Below, one piece after another: positions 17,177 to 26,490 of a DNA stretch of 64,000 nucleotides. Location: positions 62,001 to 126,000 of the forward strand of contig CANNFU010000004.1 in NCBI GenBank assembly GCA_947503965.1, written 5' to 3'. Position numbers and translations under genes: made by a program. This stretch comes from an uncultured Paracoccaceae bacterium (GTDB lineage Bacteria > Pseudomonadota > Alphaproteobacteria > Rhodobacterales > Rhodobacteraceae). The notes beneath the pieces were generated by a model that had not been told where the DNA came from, did not search any database, and saw nothing but the letters and a program-made list of their open reading frames with translations. How positions within the stretch are numbered: the stretch's first letter is position 1; the number at the start of each line of letters is the position of its first letter.

Positions 17177-17578
17177 ATGACGACCGACACTTTGAATATC
17201 CGTGAAATGTGTGACGCATTTGAAGTAACGCCGCGCACACTTCGCTTTTACGAAGCCAAGGAATTACTGTTCCCGATCCGTGAAGGACAAAAACGCCTGT
17301 TCACCAAGCGCGACCGCGCCCGTCTGAAGCTGATCCTGCGCGGCAAGCGCTTTGGTTTCAGCCTCGAAGAGATCCGCCAGTTGCTGGATCTGTACCACAT
17401 GGATGATGGGCAAGAGGCCCAGTTGTCCAAAACATACGAGCTTGCCGAAAAGCACCTTGCCGACATGGAGGCCCAAAAAGCCGAGTTGGAACAGGCGATC
17501 GGCGAACTGAAAGAGCAAATGGCCTGGGGTGCCGAAAAGCTGTCCCAACTGGCCAAGCAGAAAACCGTCGCGGCCTGA
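17177..17578 (+). CDS. MerR-family transcriptional regulator (paralogue 2, beta-oxidation operon)
   Basis: 133-residue regulator. The winged HTH covers about 6-76 (NIREMCDAFEVTPRTLRFYE, LILRGKRFGFSLEEIRQLLDLY) and is followed by a coiled coil (about 85-125). The ATG at 17177 follows AAAGGAA; an upstream in-frame start would read through the promoter. It lies 45 bp before the acyl-CoA dehydrogenase gene in the same direction, so it probably regulates the fatty-acid operon and itself. It is about as long as, and clearly related to, the MerR at 14246, from which it is separated by the tetR module. Confidence 0.88.
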   Translation: MTTDTLNIREMCDAFEVTPRTLRFYEAKELLFPIREGQKRLFTKRDRARLKLILRGKRFGFSLEEIRQLLDLYHMDDGQEAQLSKTYELAEKHLADMEAQKAELEQAIGELKEQMAWGAEKLSQLAKQKTVAA

Positions 17579-17623
17579 ACAACAGGCCCGGCGATCCCAT
17601 ACGACTAAACGGAGAGACATCAC

Positions 17624-19399
17624 ATGCCGATCTACAACGCCCCTGTTAAGGACATCCAATTCGTTCTGCACGACCTGCTGAAGGTCAGCGAACAGGACAT
17701 TGCGGGGTTCGAAGACCTGGACCGCGACTTTACCGGAGCCGTTGTCGAAGAGGCCGGCCGCATCGCGACCGAGGTTCTGCACCCGCTGAACGTGGTAGGT
17801 GACACCCAAGGCTGCGTAATGGAAAATGGTGTCGTCCGCACGCCCACAGGTTTCAAAGAAGCCTTCGAGCAGATGAAAGAAGGCGGCTGGACCGCCATGG
17901 ACTGCGATCCTGACTATGGTGGCCAAGGCCTGCCCTACGTCATGCATACCGCCGCACAAGAGCCGTTCGTGTCCGCCAACATGGCATTCAACATGTATCA
18001 GGGTCTGACCCACGGTGCCTATTCCGCGATCTACGCGCATGGTTCCGACGAGCAGAAACAAAAATACCTGCCCAAAATGGTATCCTGCGAATGGACCGGT
18101 ACCATGAACCTGACCGAACCGCATTGCGGCACCGATCTGGGCCTGATGCGAACCAAAGCCGTGCCAAACGGTGACGGGTCCTACAAAATCTCTGGCCAGA
18201 AGATCTTTATCTCGGCTGGCGAACACGACATGGCGGATAACATCATCCATCTTGTCCTCGCCAAAATTCAGGGCGGCCCCGAAGGTATCAAGGGCGTGTC
18301 GCTCTTCATCGTGCCGAAGTTCATGGTCAACGATGATGGTTCACTTGGCGCACGCAATAGCGTCGCTTGCGGCAAGATCGAAGAAAAGATGGGCATCCAC
18401 GGCAACTCGACCTGTGTGATGAACTATGACGAAGCCACCGGTTTCCTTGTCGGTGAAGAACATAAAGGCATGCGTGCCATGTTCACCATGATGAACGAGG
18501 CCCGTCTGGGCGTGGGCCTGCAAGGCTATGCCCAGGCCGAAAGCGCCTATCAGAACGCTGTCGCCTACGCCAACGACCGTCTGCAAGGGCGCGATGTGAC
18601 CGGTGTGAAAAACCCCGATGGCCCCGCCGATCCGCTGATCGTGCATCCTGACATTCGCCGCAACCTGATGGACCAGAAATCATTCGTCGAGGGCGCGCGC
18701 GCCTTCACATATTGGGGCGCCTATCTGATCGACCGGGCGCACCGCAACAGCGACAAGGACGCTGACGGCCTGATTTCCCTGATGACCCCGGTCATCAAGG
18801 GCTTCCTGACCGACAAAGGCTTTGAATATGCCACCGCAGCACAGCAGGTCTACGGCGGTCACGGCTATATCGAAGAATGGGGCATGTCCCAATATGCCCG
18901 CGACGCCCGGATCGCCATGATCTATGAAGGCGCCAACGGCATTCAGGCGCTGGACCTTGTGGGCCGGAAACTGGCCCAAGACGGTGGCAAGCACGTGATG
19001 GCGTTCTTCGAGATGGTGAAAACCTTCATCAAGGAAAACGAAGGCAACGAGGCGCTGAAAAAGGACTTCCTTGAGCCGCTGAAGGCCGCATCCAAGGATC
19101 TGCAGGCCGCCGGCATGTACTTCATGCAGAACGCGACCAAGCCGAATAATGCGCTGTCGGGGTCTTACGACTTCATGCACATGATGGGTCACGTCTGCCT
19201 TGGCCTGATGTGGGCACGCATGGCAAAGGCCGCGATGGAAGCGCTGGAAGGCGGTGCATCTGACACCGAATTCTACGAAACCAAGATCGCAACAGGCCGC
19301 TACTACATGGCGCGCCAACTGCCTGCCACATCCATGCATCTGTCGCGCATCAACACCGGTGGCGACACTGTGATGGCGCTCGAAGCCGCAAACTTCTAA
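17624..19399 (+). CDS. Acyl-CoA dehydrogenase, long form with C-terminal domain
   Basis: Flavoprotein catalysing the first step of beta-oxidation (acyl-CoA to trans-2-enoyl-CoA), 591 residues. FAD/substrate motifs include [27 protein letters not shown], and [21 protein letters not shown], followed by [18 protein letters not shown]. The C-terminal extra domain (about 470-591) is typical of the FadE/DmdC-like group. DmdC (3-methylmercaptopropionyl-CoA dehydrogenase) has the same architecture, but the neighbours (thiolase, fadB) favour fatty acids. It is the first structural gene of the operon and has a good ribosome-binding site (GGAGAG). Confidence 0.92.
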   Translation: MPIYNAPVKDIQFVLHDLLKVSEQDIAGFEDLDRDFTGAVVEEAGRIATEVLHPLNVVGDTQGCVMENGVVRTPTGFKEAFEQMKEGGWTAMDCDPDYGGQGLPYVMHTAAQEPFVSANMAFNMYQGLTHGAYSAIYAHGSDEQKQKYLPKMVSCEWTGTMNLTEPHCGTDLGLMRTKAVPNGDGSYKISGQKIFISAGEHDMADNIIHLVLAKIQGGPEGIKGVSLFIVPKFMVNDDGSLGARNSVACGKIEEKMGIHGNSTCVMNYDEATGFLVGEEHKGMRAMFTMMNEARLGVGLQGYAQAESAYQNAVAYANDRLQGRDVTGVKNPDGPADPLIVHPDIRRNLMDQKSFVEGARAFTYWGAYLIDRAHRNSDKDADGLISLMTPVIKGFLTDKGFEYATAAQQVYGGHGYIEEWGMSQYARDARIAMIYEGANGIQALDLVGRKLAQDGGKHVMAFFEMVKTFIKENEGNEALKKDFLEPLKAASKDLQAAGMYFMQNATKPNNALSGSYDFMHMMGHVCLGLMWARMAKAAMEALEGGASDTEFYETKIATGRYYMARQLPATSMHLSRINTGGDTVMALEAANF

Positions 19400-19408
19400 G
19401 CTGATCGA

Positions 19409-19431
19409 GAGGGCGCGAGACTCGCGCCCTC
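19409..19431 (+). terminator. Strong GC hairpin after acyl-CoA dehydrogenase
   Basis: GAGGGCGCG pairs with CGCGCCCTC around AGACT, a 9-bp perfect stem 9 bp after the stop codon. No T run follows, so it may stabilise the upstream message or partly terminate rather than end the operon. Confidence 0.55.
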
Positions 19432-19477
19432 CTCCGACGCAGCATGCGTCACGCGATTGGGTTGGGAGGCCTTTTAC

Positions 19478-20104
19478 ATGTCCATGAAACTGCACTGCTT
19501 CGCTGAAAGCGGAAACGCTTACAAGGCGGCGCTGACCCTCACCCTTGTTGATGAGGCATGGGAACCTGTGTTCGTGGACTTTTTCAAAGGTGCCACCCGG
19601 ACCCCCGAATTCCGCGCGCTGAACATCATGGGCGAGGTGCCCGTACTGGAAGATGGCGATACCATCCTGACCCAATCCGGCGTCATTCAGGACTATATCA
19701 GTTCCAAGACCGGCAAGCTGGGCGGCAAATCAGCTGCTGAACGGCGCGACGTGCTGCGCTGGATGTTCTTTGACAATCACAAAGTGTCCGGCGTCGCCGG
19801 TCCGTTGCGGTTCAACATGAACTTCCTGCCCAAAGACAAACGCAACGCCGACGTCAACGCCTTCATGGCGATGCGTCTTGCCTCTGCGCTGAAGATTCTC
19901 GAAACGCAGTTGGATGGCCGCGACTGGCTGGCCAGTGACGAGATCACAATCGCCGATATCGCCTGCGCCGGTTACCTCTTCTACACCGAAGATTTCACCT
20001 TTGACCGGGCGCAATACCCCAACATCAACCGCTGGCTCGACCGCATCGCGGACCAGCCCGGCTGGAAACACCCTTATGATCTGATGCCGCGCGCCCTCGG
20101 GTAG
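19478..20104 (+). CDS. Glutathione S-transferase family protein
   Basis: 208-residue cytosolic GST. The N-terminal thioredoxin-like domain (1-80) includes KLHCFAESGNAYKAALTLTL and EVPVLEDGDTILTQSGVIQDYI, the cis-Pro and glutathione gamma-Glu binding motif. The C-terminal helical domain (about 90-208) has LDGRDWLASDEITIADIACAGYLFY. The ATG at 19478 lies about 7 nt after GGGAGG. It sits between acyl-CoA dehydrogenase and thiolase, so it may detoxify or process products of acyl degradation; the substrate is unknown. Confidence 0.9.
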   Translation: MSMKLHCFAESGNAYKAALTLTLVDEAWEPVFVDFFKGATRTPEFRALNIMGEVPVLEDGDTILTQSGVIQDYISSKTGKLGGKSAAERRDVLRWMFFDNHKVSGVAGPLRFNMNFLPKDKRNADVNAFMAMRLASALKILETQLDGRDWLASDEITIADIACAGYLFYTEDFTFDRAQYPNINRWLDRIADQPGWKHPYDLMPRALG

Positions 20105-20126
20105 CCCGGCCACAACGGAGGACCTT

Positions 20127-21338
20127 ATGACCGAAGCCTATATCTATGACGCCGTGCGCACGCCGCGTGGCAAAGGCCGCAAAGACGGCAGCCTGCACGA
20201 AGTGACTGCTGCGCGCCTGTCCGCTGGCGTGCTGAATGAGCTCAAAAGCCGCAACAACCTGGAAGGTCACGCCGTCGAGGATGTGATCTGGGGCAACGTG
20301 ACCCAGGTCGGCGAACAGGGTGGCTGCCTTGCACGGACTGCCGTACTTGCCTCCGATCTGGATCAGTCGATCCCAGGTCTCGCGATCAACCGTTTCTGCG
20401 CCTCTGGCATGGAAGCCGTGAACCTTGCCGCCAATCAGGTCAAAGGCGGGGCCGGTCAGGCCTATATCGCCGGTGGCGTCGAAATGATGGGCCGCGTTCC
20501 CATGGGCTCTGACGGGGCCGCGATTGCCGTTGATCCGTCCATCGCGATGGACACCTATTTCGTCCCGCAAGGCATCTCTGCCGATATCATCGCCACCGAA
20601 TACGGCTTCAGCCGCGATGACGCAGACAAGCTGGCCATGGAAAGCCAGAAACGCGCCAAGGCCGCATGGGACGACAAGCGGTTCGCGAAATCCATCGTTG
20701 CGGTGAAAGACGTCAACGGCATCCCGATCCTCGATCACGACGAATATATGCGCCCCGGCACAGATATGCAGACACTGGGTTCTCTCAACCCGGCGTTTCA
20801 GGCGATGGGTGAGGTGATGCCTGGCTTCGACAAGGTCGCGCTGATGAAATACCCGCATCTTGAGCGGATCAACCACATTCACCACGCCGGCAACTCCTCT
20901 GGTATCGTGGATGGGGCGGCTGGTGTGCTGGTCGCTTCCAAGGAATGGGGCGACGCAATGGGCCTCAAACCCCGCGCCCGGATCAAGGCCACCGCCAAGA
21001 TCGGTACCGATCCGACCATCATGCTGACCGGCCCGGTTCCTGTGACCGAACACATCATGAAACAATCAGGCATGTCGATCAGCGATATCGACCTCTTCGA
21101 AGTGAACGAGGCGTTCGCCTCTGTCGTCCTGCGCTTCATGCAGGCATTTGATGTCGATGACAGTGTCGTCAACGTCAATGGCGGTTCCATCGCAATGGGT
21201 CACCCGCTGGGGGCCACTGGCGCAATCATCATCGGCACATTGCTGGATGAGCTGGAGCGGACCGGCAAGGGCACCGGCCTTGCGACGCTGTGTATCGCCT
21301 CTGGCATGGGGGCCGCCACGATCATCGAGCGCGTGTAA
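20127..21338 (+). CDS. fadA: Acetyl-CoA C-acyltransferase (thiolase)
   Basis: Cleaves 3-ketoacyl-CoA with CoA in the last step of beta-oxidation, 403 residues. The acyl-carrier cysteine is in [17 protein letters not shown] (about residue 91). The base pair of the thiolase fold is in [18 protein letters not shown] (His), and the second catalytic cysteine is in CIASGMGAA near the C-terminus. GGAGG precedes the ATG. Adjacent genes for the multifunctional FadB protein and the dehydrogenase support the FadA role. An acetoacetyl-CoA thiolase role is possible but less likely. Confidence 0.93.
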   Translation: MTEAYIYDAVRTPRGKGRKDGSLHEVTAARLSAGVLNELKSRNNLEGHAVEDVIWGNVTQVGEQGGCLARTAVLASDLDQSIPGLAINRFCASGMEAVNLAANQVKGGAGQAYIAGGVEMMGRVPMGSDGAAIAVDPSIAMDTYFVPQGISADIIATEYGFSRDDADKLAMESQKRAKAAWDDKRFAKSIVAVKDVNGIPILDHDEYMRPGTDMQTLGSLNPAFQAMGEVMPGFDKVALMKYPHLERINHIHHAGNSSGIVDGAAGVLVASKEWGDAMGLKPRARIKATAKIGTDPTIMLTGPVPVTEHIMKQSGMSISDIDLFEVNEAFASVVLRFMQAFDVDDSVVNVNGGSIAMGHPLGATGAIIIGTLLDELERTGKGTGLATLCIASGMGAATIIERV

Positions 21339-21344
21339 GGTTTC

Positions 21345-22268
21345 ATGCAGCAACCCGACCTTAAAACGGCAAAGGACATCTCGGAACATCTGTTAAAGGT
21401 GACCGCAGATGCCCTGATGCAGCAGGACTTTGACAGTTTTGCTGCCGTTTTCGGGTTGCCGCAAACCATGACGACCGAGCAGCGGGAAATCCGGCTGGTG
21501 ACCCGCGACGATCTGAAGACAACGTTTGATCAGATGTGCGCCTATTTCCAATCCCTCGGCGTGACCGAATTACGGCGCGTGTGCGAAGCGGCGGAATTCC
21601 ATGGGCCGGATCGGGTCGAGGCGACCCATATCAGTTACGTGATCGGGGATGGCAAGGATCTGACCCCGCCCTACCCCGTTTATTCGGTGCTGGAGCGGCT
21701 GCAGGGACGCTGGAAGATTACATCATCAGACTATGCCCTGAGCGATGACAAACCGCAGGCGCAGGCGCTTGATCCGCATCGGACCAGCAACCGCCGCGCG
21801 ATACTGATCTATCAGGATCATCTGGACCGCACCACCGCGTCACTGATGAAGCGCGATTTTGCGGGTTTTCGTCAGTCTATCGAACTGCCCCACCAGATGC
21901 AGACCGAAACCGCGACCCAGATCATCACCACCGTTGAAGATATGGAGACGACGTTCCACAAATTCGCAGACAAGTATCACGAGATCGGCGTGACCGATTT
22001 CGTGCGTATCGCCAAAGAAGCGTATTTTCATGCCGATGATGACATCCGCGGCATCCATGAAAGCCATCTGATCCGGCACGGCACGCGCCTGATCCAACCC
22101 TATCCGAACCGCGTCCGGCTGAAACGCTGTGCCGATGGTATGTGGCGCGAAACACATTGCGCCAACGCCATCCTGAACGGCGAAGGCCGGTTCCATCTTT
22201 GGGCAGAGGTGTCACCGACACCGCATCTGCCCGACCTAGACATCGATCCTGAAAGGACCTCACCATGA
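21345..22268 (+). CDS. Unknown protein with two tandem NTF2/SnoaL-like repeats
   Basis: 307-residue protein with no signal peptide or membrane segment. Residues about 8-130 and about 148-275 are repeats of each other. Paired segments are [21 protein letters not shown] with [41 protein letters not shown] with [20 protein letters not shown], and [17 protein letters not shown] with [18 protein letters not shown]. The pattern (helical start, then strands with a terminal Trp) suggests an NTF2-like fold, possibly SnoaL-type. It is 6 bp after fadA and overlaps fadB by 4 bp, so it is firmly inside the beta-oxidation operon. Function is not recognised. Confidence 0.8.
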   Translation: MQQPDLKTAKDISEHLLKVTADALMQQDFDSFAAVFGLPQTMTTEQREIRLVTRDDLKTTFDQMCAYFQSLGVTELRRVCEAAEFHGPDRVEATHISYVIGDGKDLTPPYPVYSVLERLQGRWKITSSDYALSDDKPQAQALDPHRTSNRRAILIYQDHLDRTTASLMKRDFAGFRQSIELPHQMQTETATQIITTVEDMETTFHKFADKYHEIGVTDFVRIAKEAYFHADDDIRGIHESHLIRHGTRLIQPYPNRVRLKRCADGMWRETHCANAILNGEGRFHLWAEVSPTPHLPDLDIDPERTSP

Positions 22269-24463
22269 CCGATTTTACAATGTCCGTTGACGCCGATGGC
22301 GTTGCCACAATCACTTGGGATACCGTTGGTAAATCCATGAACGTGATGAACCAGGAAGGGTTCACCGACCTTGATGCGCTGATCGATCAGGCGCTGGTCG
22401 ATGATGCGGTCAAGGGCATCATCATCACGTCCGGCAAGGAAGGGTCCTTTGCCGGCGGGATGGATCTGAACATCATCGCCAAGATGAAGGAAAGCGCGGG
22501 CGACGAGCCAGCGCGCGGCCTGTTCGAAGGTGTCATGTCCATGCATGCCGTACTGCGCAAGATCGAGCGGGCTGGCATGGACCCCAAGACCAACAAGGGC
22601 GGCAAGCCGATTGCCGCCGCCCTGCCTGGCACAGCGCTTGGAATCGGCCTCGAAATCCCGCTGGCGTGCCACCGCATCTTTGCCGCCGATAATCCCAAGG
22701 CCAAGATCGGCCTGCCCGAAATTCTGGTCGGCATTTTCCCGGGTGCCGGTGGCACAACCCGCCTTGCCCGCAAACTTGGCGCGATGGGCGCATCGCCCCT
22801 GCTGCTGGAAGGCAAGTTGAACGATCCCAAGAAAGCCAAAGCGGCTGGTGTGATTGACGAAGTGGTTCCTGCCGATGAACTGCTCTCGGCGGCGAAAGCA
22901 TGGGTTCTTTCTGAACCGTCCATCGTCAAACCATGGGATGAAAAGGGCTATAAAATGCCCGGCGGTGCACCCTATCACCCTGCCGGTTTCATGACATTCG
23001 TCGGCGCGTCCGCCATGGTCAACGGCAAGACGCAAGGCGTCTATCCTGCGGCCAAGGCGCTGCTGTCCGCTGTCTATGAAGGCGCGCTGGTCCCATTCGA
23101 CACCGCCATCAAGATCGAGGCGCGCTGGTTCACCCACGTCCTGATGAACCCCAGCTCGTCGGCCATGATCCGCAGTCTCTTCATCAACAAGGAAGCACTT
23201 GAAAAAGGCGCGAACCGCCCCGAAGCCCCTGATCAGAAGGTCAAGAAGGTCGGTATCATCGGTGCCGGCATGATGGGTGCCGGTATCGCGCTGGTCTCGG
23301 CACTGGCCGGTATCCAGGTTGTCCTGATCGACAGCAAACAGGAAGCCGCCGACAAGGGCAAATCCTACACCACCGCCTATATGGACAAGGGGATTTCCCG
23401 CAAGAAAGTCACCGAAGCCAAGAAAGAGGCCGTGCTGGGCCTGATCAACGCCACCACCGATTACGCCGCCCTTGAAGGCTGCGATCTGATCGTCGAGGCC
23501 GTTTTCGAAGACGTGGGCGTCAAGGCCGACGTCACCGCCAAGGTGCAGGCCGTCACCGGCCCCGATTGCATCTTTGCCACCAACACATCGACCCTGCCGA
23601 TTACCGAACTCGCCAAGGCCTCCAACGACCCTGAAAAGTTCATCGGCATCCACTTCTTCTCCCCCGTGGACAAGATGCTGCTGGTGGAAATCATCAAGGG
23701 CAAGGAAACGGGGCCTGTCGCCGTGGCCAAGGCGCTCGACTACGTGCGCCAGATCCGCAAGACCCCGATTGTCGTCAACGACGAACGGTTCTTCTACGCC
23801 AACCGCTGCATCATTCCCTACATCAACGAAGGTATCCGGATGGTGAAGGAAGGGGTAGAACCCGCCCTGATCGAAAACGCCGCCAAACTGGTCGGCATGC
23901 CGCTGGGCCCGCTGCAACTGGTCGATGAAACATCCGTCGATCTGGGCGTGAAAATCGCCAAGGCGACCAAGGCCGCGATGGGCGATGCCTATCCCGATGG
24001 CGAAGTGGACGAGGTCCTGTTCTGGATGTTCGACCAGAACCGTCTCGGCCGCAAATCCAACGCCGGTTTCTATGCCTATGATGACAAAGGCAAACGCCAG
24101 GGCCTTTGGGAAGGTCTCACCGCGCAATACCCCGTCGCCGACGAACAGCCTGACCTGACCACCGTGCAGCACCGCCTGCTTTTCGCGCAGGTGCTGGAGG
24201 CCGTACGCGCACTGGAAGAAGGCGTGCTGGAAGACATCCGCGAAGGCGATGTCGGCGCGATCCTCGGCTGGGGCTTTGCCCCATGGTCCGGCGGTCCGTT
24301 CAGCTGGCTCGACATCATCGGCGCACCTTATGCCGCCGAACGCTGCGACCAGCTGACCGCCGAATTTGGCGACCGGTTCAAGACACCCGATCTGCTGCGC
24401 GAAATGGCCGACAAAGGTCAGGAATTCTACAAACGCTTCGGACAGGACGCCAAAGCCGCCTGA
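22265..24463 (+). CDS. fadB: Fatty acid oxidation multifunctional protein (enoyl-CoA hydratase/3-hydroxyacyl-CoA dehydrogenase)
   Basis: 732-residue enzyme carrying out hydration and NAD-dependent oxidation of enoyl-CoA. The N-terminal crotonase domain (about 1-190) has GKEGSFAGGMDLN and the oxyanion region KPIAAALPGTALGIGLEIPLA. The Rossmann domain starts at KVGIIGAGMMGAGIA (about 327-341) and includes IFATNTSTLPITELA and FIGIHFFSPVDKM. It is followed by two 3HCDH C-terminal domains. Its ATG overlaps the upstream unknown gene by 4 bp (ATGA). The gene is followed within 30 bp by a strong terminator located inside the convergent sulfotransferase gene. Confidence 0.95.
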   Translation: MTDFTMSVDADGVATITWDTVGKSMNVMNQEGFTDLDALIDQALVDDAVKGIIITSGKEGSFAGGMDLNIIAKMKESAGDEPARGLFEGVMSMHAVLRKIERAGMDPKTNKGGKPIAAALPGTALGIGLEIPLACHRIFAADNPKAKIGLPEILVGIFPGAGGTTRLARKLGAMGASPLLLEGKLNDPKKAKAAGVIDEVVPADELLSAAKAWVLSEPSIVKPWDEKGYKMPGGAPYHPAGFMTFVGASAMVNGKTQGVYPAAKALLSAVYEGALVPFDTAIKIEARWFTHVLMNPSSSAMIRSLFINKEALEKGANRPEAPDQKVKKVGIIGAGMMGAGIALVSALAGIQVVLIDSKQEAADKGKSYTTAYMDKGISRKKVTEAKKEAVLGLINATTDYAALEGCDLIVEAVFEDVGVKADVTAKVQAVTGPDCIFATNTSTLPITELAKASNDPEKFIGIHFFSPVDKMLLVEIIKGKETGPVAVAKALDYVRQIRKTPIVVNDERFFYANRCIIPYINEGIRMVKEGVEPALIENAAKLVGMPLGPLQLVDETSVDLGVKIAKATKAAMGDAYPDGEVDEVLFWMFDQNRLGRKSNAGFYAYDDKGKRQGLWEGLTAQYPVADEQPDLTTVQHRLLFAQVLEAVRALEEGVLEDIREGDVGAILGWGFAPWSGGPFSWLDIIGAPYAAERCDQLTAEFGDRFKTPDLLREMADKGQEFYKRFGQDAKAA

Positions 24464-24520
24464 TCCTCAAGGATCAAACGTATAACCAAAGCGGGCGATA
24501 TCTTCGCCCGCTTTTTCTTT
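24461..24520 (+). terminator. fadB terminator hairpins inside sulfotransferase 3' end
   Basis: TGATCC-TCAA-GGATCA (24461-24476) overlaps both stop codons. It is followed by AAAGCGGGCGA (24488-24498) pairing with TCGCCCGCTTT (24504-24514) and a T-rich tail (TTTTTCTTT). The second is a textbook intrinsic terminator for fadB and lies wholly within the coding sequence of the convergent gene. Confidence 0.85.
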
Positions 24521-25105
24521 TACGATTTCAGCCGTTTCCGCGTCGTAATAGATGCGCCAGTCCCGCTGCCGATCAGAGCGGTTTTCATGCGGAATACTGA
24601 CCTTGAATGCTAAGTGTTTCCAAAGCGGCGCAAGATCCGCCGGGTGTTCCAACCGAGCGTAGAGGTTGCACTGATCCTTGCCTGCATCATCGATCATGTA
24701 GCTTTGGTAGCTGTTCTTTTGCAGGCTCATCTGCGTTTGCGGATCGTGCAGAAAATCCTTGAAGTCATAGGCCTGCGCCAACCGAACCGCAGGGTGATCA
24801 AACCGCTGATCGCGCAGCCAATGATAATAACTGACCATCCGGTCCCACGGATTGCGCACCAGCGTGAACACAAAGAAATCCGCAGGATTGATGAGTGCCC
24901 CGATGTCCCGCAGCGTGCTGTGCTTCCAAAGGCGTCCAGGTGTCTTGAGCGCCGCTAGCCGCGTTTTGCGCCGCTGGGCCTTGGGCGTATCGCCGACCAG
25001 AATATCGTCCTTGGCCGCCCGCCCCTCTAGTGCTAGCGCCATGCTGGTGCCGCCGGTCTTTGGGATGTGAACAAATACATAGCGGCGCTGCGTCGAGATG
25101 ATCAT
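24467..25105 (-). CDS. Sulfotransferase family protein
   Basis: 212-residue cytosolic sulfotransferase-like protein using PAPS. The 5'-phosphosulfate loop is VFVHIPKTGGTSM (about 10-22), and the 3'-phosphate site is FTLVRNPWDRMVSYYHW. Both are clear, as in Sulfotransfer_2 proteins acting on polysaccharides or lipids. The acceptor is unknown. It is monocistronic, 6 bp downstream of the Hint-domain gene on the same strand, so possibly co-transcribed with it. The stop lies 3 bp from the fadB stop, tail to tail. Confidence 0.85.
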   Translation of the reverse strand: MIISTQRRYVFVHIPKTGGTSMALALEGRAAKDDILVGDTPKAQRRKTRLAALKTPGRLWKHSTLRDIGALINPADFFVFTLVRNPWDRMVSYYHWLRDQRFDHPAVRLAQAYDFKDFLHDPQTQMSLQKNSYQSYMIDDAGKDQCNLYARLEHPADLAPLWKHLAFKVSIPHENRSDRQRDWRIYYDAETAEIVKEKAGEDIARFGYTFDP

Positions 25106-25111
25106 CGACGG

Positions 25112-26191
25112 CTAAGCAACATCCACCTTCGGAACTGTCAAGGACGCAGCGACAAATTCCGCCTCCCAACGTTTCAGGATCGGGCGGGCCGCAACACGGC
25201 CGGTAGCATCGGCCCCTTCAGCGGTAACAGCATCCGCATCCCCCGGTATCGCGAACAACGTTTCGACCAGCAACCCCTCAACGGCAACGATCTGGTGATC
25301 CTGACAGGCGATATGGTGATAGATAACTGGGCCATCTACGGGTGCTGGCACGCAAACGGGGCGCAGATGTCCGATGGCTGCCAGCGCCTCGGCGTGCCCG
25401 GTCGCCAGTTCCAGTACAAGGCCATCAATCAGCACCCGATGCTGCGGCGAAAAGACCAGATTGCGCTGCGCGCCCAAACGGCCACGCGGCATCATGACCG
25501 GGCGCAGGTTCCTGTGGCGCGCAAGTTCCAGTTCACTTAGGGCCGTTGTGCCAGTCCAGGTAATCGGCTGAGGGCCATTATCATAGGTCAGGATCAGATC
25601 ACCGACTTTCAAATCCTCAACCATCCGCAGCCCATCAGGTGTCGGGATCAGCATACCGGCGGTGAAACATAGCAGGTTGTCATAGGGGGTGCTGCCCGCC
25701 CCCGTATCACTGGTCACACTACCAAGCGGCGTATTGGGCGTTGGCGGGGGACCAATGAACGTGTACCCGACCGTGACCAGTGGCTGTTCACGCGGATCGC
25801 CTGCATTGGGGTTTTCGATCCGCAGCACCACAATCGTGCTGCCGTTGCTGAATGTCTGCTGCAGTTCAGCCTGAATCTGGCTGCCTGTCGGAAAAGTGGT
25901 CGTCACCACATTCCCGCTGTAGTTGGTATAGGTAAAGACGGCATCTTCGGCCAGAAATTGATCGACTTGGGTGCCGTCGTCAAAGATGGTTTGGCTGCCG
26001 CTGTTCCCCGTGCCTGTCCCAGTATCATCAACACGCAGAATGAACCCCGTATCATCGCCAGTCGTGAACGTGGTAGAACCGTTATTGGGCGGGTTCGTGC
26101 TGCCTGCAGAAAAGGGCTGGCTGCCACCCGGTGGATTAGGATCAGATAGTAGATTTTGCGCACTGAAAACGCGAAAAGAGAAGATTGCCAT
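25112..26191 (-). CDS. Hint-domain (Hedgehog/intein-like) secreted protein
   Basis: 359-residue protein. The N-terminal half (1-170) is rich in Thr, Ser, Gly and Asn and looks extracellular, with no classical signal peptide. The Hint_2 domain begins at Cys175 (NLLCFTAGMLIPTPDGLRMV) and includes VGDLILTYDNGPQPITW and the block-F-like FSPQHRVLI (His about 251). Such proteins are frequent in Rhodobacteraceae and are usually thought to leave by type I secretion, with possible self-cleavage at the Cys; neither is proven here. The ATG at 26191 precedes the family-like start MAIFSFRVFSAQNLL. Upstream frame extension is not family-like. Confidence 0.82.
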   Translation of the reverse strand: MAIFSFRVFSAQNLLSDPNPPGGSQPFSAGSTNPPNNGSTTFTTGDDTGFILRVDDTGTGTGNSGSQTIFDDGTQVDQFLAEDAVFTYTNYSGNVVTTTFPTGSQIQAELQQTFSNGSTIVVLRIENPNAGDPREQPLVTVGYTFIGPPPTPNTPLGSVTSDTGAGSTPYDNLLCFTAGMLIPTPDGLRMVEDLKVGDLILTYDNGPQPITWTGTTALSELELARHRNLRPVMMPRGRLGAQRNLVFSPQHRVLIDGLVLELATGHAEALAAIGHLRPVCVPAPVDGPVIYHHIACQDHQIVAVEGLLVETLFAIPGDADAVTAEGADATGRVAARPILKRWEAEFVAASLTVPKVDVA

Positions 26192-26490
26192 AAAGCCCCC
26201 ACAGCAAAATTGCCCGATCTCGGGCAGCGGCATTACAATGTTTATGGCACAGCAATTGTGCGTCAACAACGATGGGTTGTGCCCATCCCGGATTTCGACA
26301 AATCTTTGCCAGCTTGATGAATATGGCATCAGGCATGTATGGTCAGCAGGCATCAGCTTGACCAACCGGCTGTCACAGGTCTGAGCGTATTTTACGCCAT
26401 CGCCGGAAATTGCGAAATGTCAGACAATTGCGGACTTGTCAGGCCGGGGCATTGTCCTGTTTTATGCCAGCGTCAGGGGAGGATTGGTCA

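Noticed and set aside
22100-24172. 690-codon open frame on the minus strand
   Set aside because: It is antisense to fadB, His/Gly/Asp-rich without any family pattern, and an effect of high GC codon use in fadB.
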